A stretch of 7,397 nucleotides of DNA. Source: Rhodospirillales bacterium (lineage in GTDB: Bacteria; Pseudomonadota; Alphaproteobacteria; Acetobacterales; Acetobacteraceae). A model generated the notes under the pieces. That model did no database searches and was not told the origin of the DNA. It saw only the letters and a program-made list of their open reading frames with translations. Made by a program: the position numbers and the translations under genes. The stretch's first letter is position 1; each line of letters begins with the position of its first letter. Positions 1 to 7,397 of the stretch are shown in pieces. The DNA is taken from assembly GCA_028866445.1 (NCBI GenBank), contig JAGWIE010000061.1:1-7397 (forward strand), in the 5' to 3' direction.

Positions 1-1916
1 CCTGCCTTCGCCGCATGGCGGAAGCCAAGACCCATCAGCCTGTCGCAGAAAATAACCGCTTCTTTCTGTCCGCAATGGCGGTAGACCAGATCGATCACAT
101 CCTGAACGTTCTTCTTGGTCAGCATCTTGTTCACGACCGGGAACTGCACATTCGCGTTCAATGGCAACAGTTGGCCCATGAGCATGCGGCCAGGCGTGGT
201 GACCACGATAGAATTCTTCACCTCACCATCCGCGTTCATGTTCTTCACACGGGCACGGATTTTGTCGTGCAGTTTGATGGCGCCCGCGCTGAGTGCGAAA
301 TCGATTTCACCAACAGTGCCGAAGGCTGGCGCCTCCTCATCCTTGGTGGCCAGAAATTCCGGTGTCTCTAGCGAAAGGTAATACAGGCCCAGAACGATAT
401 CCTGGCTCGGCACGATGATCGGCTTGCCGTTGGCGGGGCTGAGAATGTTGTTGGTGGACATCATCAGCACGCGGCCTTCCAGCTGCGCCTCGATGGAGAG
501 CGGCACGTGCACGGCCATCTGGTCACCGTCGAAATCCGCGTTGAAAGCGGTGCATACCAGCGGGTGAAGCTGGATGGCCTTGCCCTCGATGAGAATCGGC
601 TCGAACGCTTGAATGCCCAAACGGTGCAGAGTCGGGGCGCGGTTCAGCATCACTGGATGCTCGCGGATCACCTCTTCAAGGATGTCCCAAACTTCCGGAC
701 GCTCTTTTTCCACCATGCGCTTGGCAGCCTTGATGGTGGTGGCCAGGCCATATTTTTCCAGCTTGGCGTAGATGAAGGGTTTGAACAGCTCCAGCGCCAT
801 CTTCTTCGGCAGGCCGCACTGGTGGAGCTTCAGCTCCGGGCCCACAACGATGACCGAACGGCCGGAATAGTCGACGCGCTTGCCGAGCAGGTTCTGACGG
901 AAGCGGCCCTGCTTGCCCTTCAGCATGTCAGAGAGCGACTTCAGCGGGCGCTTATTGGTGCCCGTGATGGCGCGGCCACGACGGCCGTTATCGAACAGCG
1001 CATCAACCGATTCTTGCAACATGCGCTTCTCATTGCGCACAATGATATCCGGCGCGCGCAGCTCCATCAGCCGCTTCAAGCGGTTGTTGCGGTTGATGAC
1101 GCGGCGGTACAGATCGTTAAGGTCGGAGGTGGCAAAGCGGCCACCATCCAGCGGCACCAGCGGGCGCAGCTCGGGCGGGATCACGGGGATCACGTCCAGC
1201 ACCATCCATTCCGGGTGAGTGCCAGATTCGAGGAAGTTCTCGATCAGCTTCAGCCGCTTGACCAGCTTCTTACGCTTGGTTTCGGAAGTGGTTTCCCGCA
1301 GCTCGGCGCGCATGGTGGCGCGCGTCTCGGCCAGATCGATTCCCAGCAGAATGGATTTGATCGCCTCGGCACCGATGCCCGCACGGAAGCCATCCTCGCC
1401 GAACTCGTCCTGCTTGTTGAACATCTCGTCTTCCGAGATGAGCTGATGCAGCTTGAGGTCGGTCGTGCCTGGCTCAAGAACGATATAGCTCTCGAAATAC
1501 AGAACCTTCTCGACATCTTTCAGCGTCATGTCGAGCATGGTGGCGATACGGGACGGCAAGGACTTCAGGAACCAGATATGCGCGACCGGCGAGGCCAGCT
1601 CGATATGACCCATGCGCTCGCGGCGGACCTTGGCCAGCGTGACTTCAACGCCGCATTTCTCGCAGATGATGCCGCGGAACTTCATGCGTTTGTACTTGCC
1701 GCACAGGCATTCGTAATCCTTGATCGGCCCGAAGATGCGCGCACAGAACAAACCGTCGCGCTCAGGCTTAAAGGTCCGGTAGTTGATCGTCTCCGGCTTC
1801 TTGATCTCGCCGTAAGACCAGCTACGAATCTGCTCCGGGGAAGCAATCTGTATCTTGATCTGGTCGAAAGACGCCGTCTGGCCGGCGTTCCCAAGAATCT
1901 TCATCAAATCATTCAT
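1..1916 (-). CDS. rpoC: DNA-directed RNA polymerase subunit beta prime (partial, 3' end beyond window)
   Basis: This is the N-terminal 638 residues of the largest catalytic subunit of RNA polymerase; the gene continues past position 1. The ATG at 1916-1914 gives MNDLMKILGNAG, and AAGGA at 1930-1926 lies 9 nt upstream. The protein aligns with E. coli beta prime from its first residues. Visible landmarks are the zinc-binding cysteines C70, C72, C85 and C88 of the clamp (CLCGKYKR...CEKCGV) and the lid/switch region QGRFRQNLLGKRVDYSGRS (K346 and R347). The active-site loop NADFDGDQMAVH carries the Mg-binding aspartates D461, D463 and D465. Numbering is shifted by one from E. coli in this part. 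The window ends before the bridge helix and trigger loop. No frameshift or missing key residue is seen. It lies 55 nt downstream of rpoB with no convincing terminator between, so the two are probably co-transcribed. Confidence 0.98.
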   Translation of the reverse strand, partial: MNDLMKILGNAGQTASFDQIKIQIASPEQIRSWSYGEIKKPETINYRTFKPERDGLFCARIFGPIKDYECLCGKYKRMKFRGIICEKCGVEVTLAKVRRERMGHIELASPVAHIWFLKSLPSRIATMLDMTLKDVEKVLYFESYIVLEPGTTDLKLHQLISEDEMFNKQDEFGEDGFRAGIGAEAIKSILLGIDLAETRATMRAELRETTSETKRKKLVKRLKLIENFLESGTHPEWMVLDVIPVIPPELRPLVPLDGGRFATSDLNDLYRRVINRNNRLKRLMELRAPDIIVRNEKRMLQESVDALFDNGRRGRAITGTNKRPLKSLSDMLKGKQGRFRQNLLGKRVDYSGRSVIVVGPELKLHQCGLPKKMALELFKPFIYAKLEKYGLATTIKAAKRMVEKERPEVWDILEEVIREHPVMLNRAPTLHRLGIQAFEPILIEGKAIQLHPLVCTAFNADFDGDQMAVHVPLSIEAQLEGRVLMMSTNNILSPANGKPIIVPSQDIVLGLYYLSLETPEFLATKDEEAPAFGTVGEIDFALSAGAIKLHDKIRARVKNMNADGEVKNSIVVTTPGRMLMGQLLPLNANVQFPVVNKMLTKKNVQDVIDLVYRHCGQKEAVIFCDRLMGLGFRHAAKA

Positions 1917-1971
1917 CACGCAACATCCTTATCCTGGCCTGGCATTCTGCACTCTCTCTGGGCGGGCTCGT

Positions 1972-6159
<4,188 letters not shown>

Positions 6160-6168
6160 TCGCATCAT

Positions 6169-6172
6169 CCTC
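6169..6172 (-). promoter_or_regulatory. Ribosome binding site deciding the rpoB start
   Basis: GAGG on the minus strand directly abuts an ATGATG pair (6168 and 6165), too close for either to be used efficiently. It is 9 nt from the ATG at 6159, which is therefore the preferred start. The three extra residues (MMR) of the longer version have no support. Confidence 0.6.
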
Positions 6173-6208
6173 GGTCAGATTTGATCGTCGTCGAAATAGT
6201 CATCGTCT

Positions 6209-6234
6209 AAAAAACGGGTGGCAGGCGGCCACCC
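6209..6234 (-). terminator. Intrinsic terminator or attenuator between rplL and rpoB
   Basis: On the minus strand, GGGTGGC (6234-6228) pairs perfectly with GCCACCC (6222-6216) around the 5-nt loop CGCCT. One G and then six T residues follow (6214-6209), the classic layout of a Rho-independent terminator. It lies within an operon that must read through to make RNA polymerase. The known behaviour of the E. coli rplL-rpoB spacer therefore suggests partial termination, lowering rpoBC output relative to L7/L12. A competing upstream stem overlaps it. Confidence 0.75.
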
Positions 6235-6251
6235 AAAGGTCACCGCCTGCC
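6220..6251 (-). promoter_or_regulatory. Alternative stem competing with the rplL-rpoB terminator
   Basis: GGCAGGCGG (6251-6243) is perfectly complementary to CCGCCTGCC (6228-6220), giving a 9-bp stem with a 14-nt loop. The second arm covers the terminator loop and most of its descending arm, so the two stems cannot form together. The longer stem is complete a few bases earlier in transcription. This is the geometry of an antiterminator, though no ligand or ribosome-stalling signal is visible. Confidence 0.55.
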
Positions 6252-6266
6252 CTTTTGCCCTATGCG

Positions 6267-6292
6267 CGCAACGGCAAGTTCATGCCGTTACG
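6267..6292 (-). repeat. Hairpin just downstream of the rplL stop codon
   Basis: Inverted repeat with a 10-bp stem (one G-U pair) and a 6-nt loop; the core is AACGGCA/TGCCGTT at 6289-6283 and 6276-6270. It begins 10 nt after the rplL stop and has no T tract, so it is more likely a 3'-end stabiliser or processing element than a terminator. It is the first of three structures in the rplL-rpoB gap. Confidence 0.65.
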
Positions 6293-6302
6293 GGAAGCAG
6301 GA

Positions 6303-6683
<381 letters not shown>

Positions 6684-6729
6684 TTAGAAAAATCCTTGGG
6701 TAAAATAGGCTTTGTTTGGTTCAATGCAA

Positions 6730-6746
6730 GGCCGCACCACGCGGCC
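6730..6746 (-). repeat. GC hairpin in the rplJ-rplL spacer
   Basis: Perfect inverted repeat of GGCCGC and GCGGCC with a 5-nt loop, about 28 nt after the rplJ stop. No run of T follows on the minus strand, so it is not an intrinsic terminator. A role in mRNA stability or processing, or in keeping rplL translation separate from rplJ, is possible but only inferred. Confidence 0.6.
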
Positions 6747-6773
6747 CCGCGAAAAGCGACAAGTGAGCGAGAA

Positions 6774-7298
6774 TCAGGCCGCCTCGCTCTTCTGGGAATC
6801 GGCATACGCCGCGAAAACCCGTGCAAGTTGTCCGGCAGGAGCCTGCAGAACGCCGGCAACCTTGGTCGCCGGGGCTTGGATAAGCCCCAGGATCTTGGCG
6901 CGCAGGCTGTCAAGGGAAGGCAGCTCGGAAAGAGCTTTGACGCCATCGACACTCAGAACCTGAGCGCCCAGGGCACCACCCAACAGAACAAACTTGTCAT
7001 TGGTCTTGGCGAAGTCGACAGCAACCTTGGCAGCCGCAACCGGGTCCGCAGACCAGGCCAGAGCTGTGGGCCCCTTCAGAAGGGGTGAAATGCCGTCGAA
7101 CCGGGTTCCTTCGAGAGCAAGAAGGGCCAGACGATTCTTCGCAACCTTGAAGCTTACGCCCGCTTCACGCATCTTGCGGCGCAGATTGGTTACATCCTCA
7201 ACCGTCATCCCCTTATTCTGGGTGACAACGACCATGGACGTATCCGCGAACACCGCAGACAGCTCAGCGACGAATTCACGCTTCTCTATGCGATCCAC
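6774..7298 (-). CDS. rplJ: 50S ribosomal protein L10 (uL10), GTG start
   Basis: Base of the ribosomal stalk, 174 residues. It binds 23S rRNA with L11 and carries L7/L12 dimers on its C-terminal helix. The N-terminal RNA-binding domain covers about 1-130, with the typical VAELSAVFADTSMVVVTQNK, then KVAKNRLALLAL and GPTALAW. The tail from about 131 has three 11-residue segments (134-144, 145-155, 156-166), the first two ending QAPA. The frame stays open upstream to a TAG at 7343-7341, with no ATG near the homologous N-terminus. GTG at 7298 is chosen because the protein then begins MDRIEKREFVAEL, like alphaproteobacterial L10, and GGAG (7308-7305) sits 6 nt before it. A TTG at 7310 would add four residues (LETD) but would use the GGAG as coding sequence. 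The stop is TGA at 6776-6774. In the family, L10-(L7/L12) represses its own mRNA through the leader. Confidence 0.95.
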   Translation of the reverse strand: MDRIEKREFVAELSAVFADTSMVVVTQNKGMTVEDVTNLRRKMREAGVSFKVAKNRLALLALEGTRFDGISPLLKGPTALAWSADPVAAAKVAVDFAKTNDKFVLLGGALGAQVLSVDGVKALSELPSLDSLRAKILGLIQAPATKVAGVLQAPAGQLARVFAAYADSQKSEAA

Positions 7299-7397
7299 AT
7301 CCGTCTCCAACTTGACGAGCAGTTTGGCGTTGCCGCCGCCCTACTCAGGTTACCCAAGCAACCGGGACCATCCCGTTTGCCTTCGCCTGTCCTTTAC
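7299..7397 (-). promoter_or_regulatory. rplJ upstream leader with small hairpins, possible L10 autoregulatory site
   Basis: Untranslated region before rplJ, cut by the window edge. On the minus strand, CGGGA (7375-7371) can pair with TCCCG (7367-7363) across a 3-nt loop. GGTTGC (7363-7358) can pair with GTAACC (7353-7348) across TTGG, with one G-U pair. A short GGCG/CGCC stem is also possible in the GC-rich stretch around 7325-7340. In many bacteria L10-(L7/L12) binds such a leader to repress rplJL translation. The position fits and structure exists, but I cannot confirm the conserved L10-leader fold by eye. No promoter is evident. Confidence 0.4.
7305..7308 (-). promoter_or_regulatory. Ribosome binding site deciding the rplJ GTG start
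   Basis: GGAG on the minus strand, six bases before the GTG at 7298. No comparable purine-rich motif is suitably spaced before the alternative TTG at 7310, so this site favours the shorter, 174-residue L10. Confidence 0.7.

Noticed and set aside
6165..6203. A 12-codon minus-strand frame (MTISTTIKSDRG) just after the terminator, ending within the ATGATG before rpoB
   Set aside because: Considered as a leader peptide coupling to rpoB. It has no Shine-Dalgarno sequence, no biased amino acid run, and is short enough to be chance.
6701..6728. A possible promoter before rplL: TTGCAT, 16 bases, TATTTT on the minus strand
   Set aside because: The -35 matches only three of six consensus bases and the -10 four of six. 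rplJ and rplL are normally co-transcribed, so there is no reason to call a promoter here.

Overview
The window is a core housekeeping locus, with every real gene on the minus strand: rplJ (ribosomal protein L10), rplL (L7/L12), rpoB (RNA polymerase beta) and the first 638 codons of rpoC (beta prime), which runs off the left edge at position 1. Read in the direction of transcription (right to left), this is the 3' part of the classical bacterial rplKAJL-rpoBC cluster. rplK, rplA and the main promoter would lie to the right, outside the window.

The proteins point to an alphaproteobacterium. RpoB is about 1395 residues, longer than the 1342 of E. coli. RpoC begins MNDLMKILG and L10 begins (V/M)DRIEKREFVAEL. 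The moderately high GC and the details of the beta and beta-prime N-termini fit Rhodospirillales, perhaps Acetobacteraceae (Acidocella/Acidiphilium-like). That placement is an inference from remembered family sequences, not from a search.

Layout from right to left: 7299-7397 is the untranslated region before rplJ, with small hairpins compatible with an L10 autoregulatory leader. rplJ occupies 6774-7298, probably with a GTG start. A 90-nt gap with a compact GC hairpin follows, then rplL (6303-6683). The 143-nt rplL-rpoB gap is the most structured non-coding DNA here. It has a hairpin just after the rplL stop, then a GC-rich stem followed by six T residues (an intrinsic terminator or attenuator), overlapped by a competing 9-bp stem. 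Next come rpoB (1972-6159), a 55-nt gap whose first bases form a hairpin around the rpoB stop codon, and rpoC (1-1916, partial).

Together the genes make the L10-(L7/L12) stalk of the 50S ribosome and the two large catalytic subunits of RNA polymerase. The structures between genes are where the relative output of ribosomal protein and polymerase would be set. Catalytic and structural motifs of all four proteins are intact.

I found no mobile element, CRISPR array, tRNA, rRNA or novel gene system. Several very long plus-strand reading frames (up to about 700 codons) are codon-aligned shadows of rpoB, rpoC, rplL and rplJ and are rejected. The points worth a second look are the overlapping hairpins between rplL and rpoB, the three-repeat L10 tail, and the start-codon choices of rplJ and rpoB.
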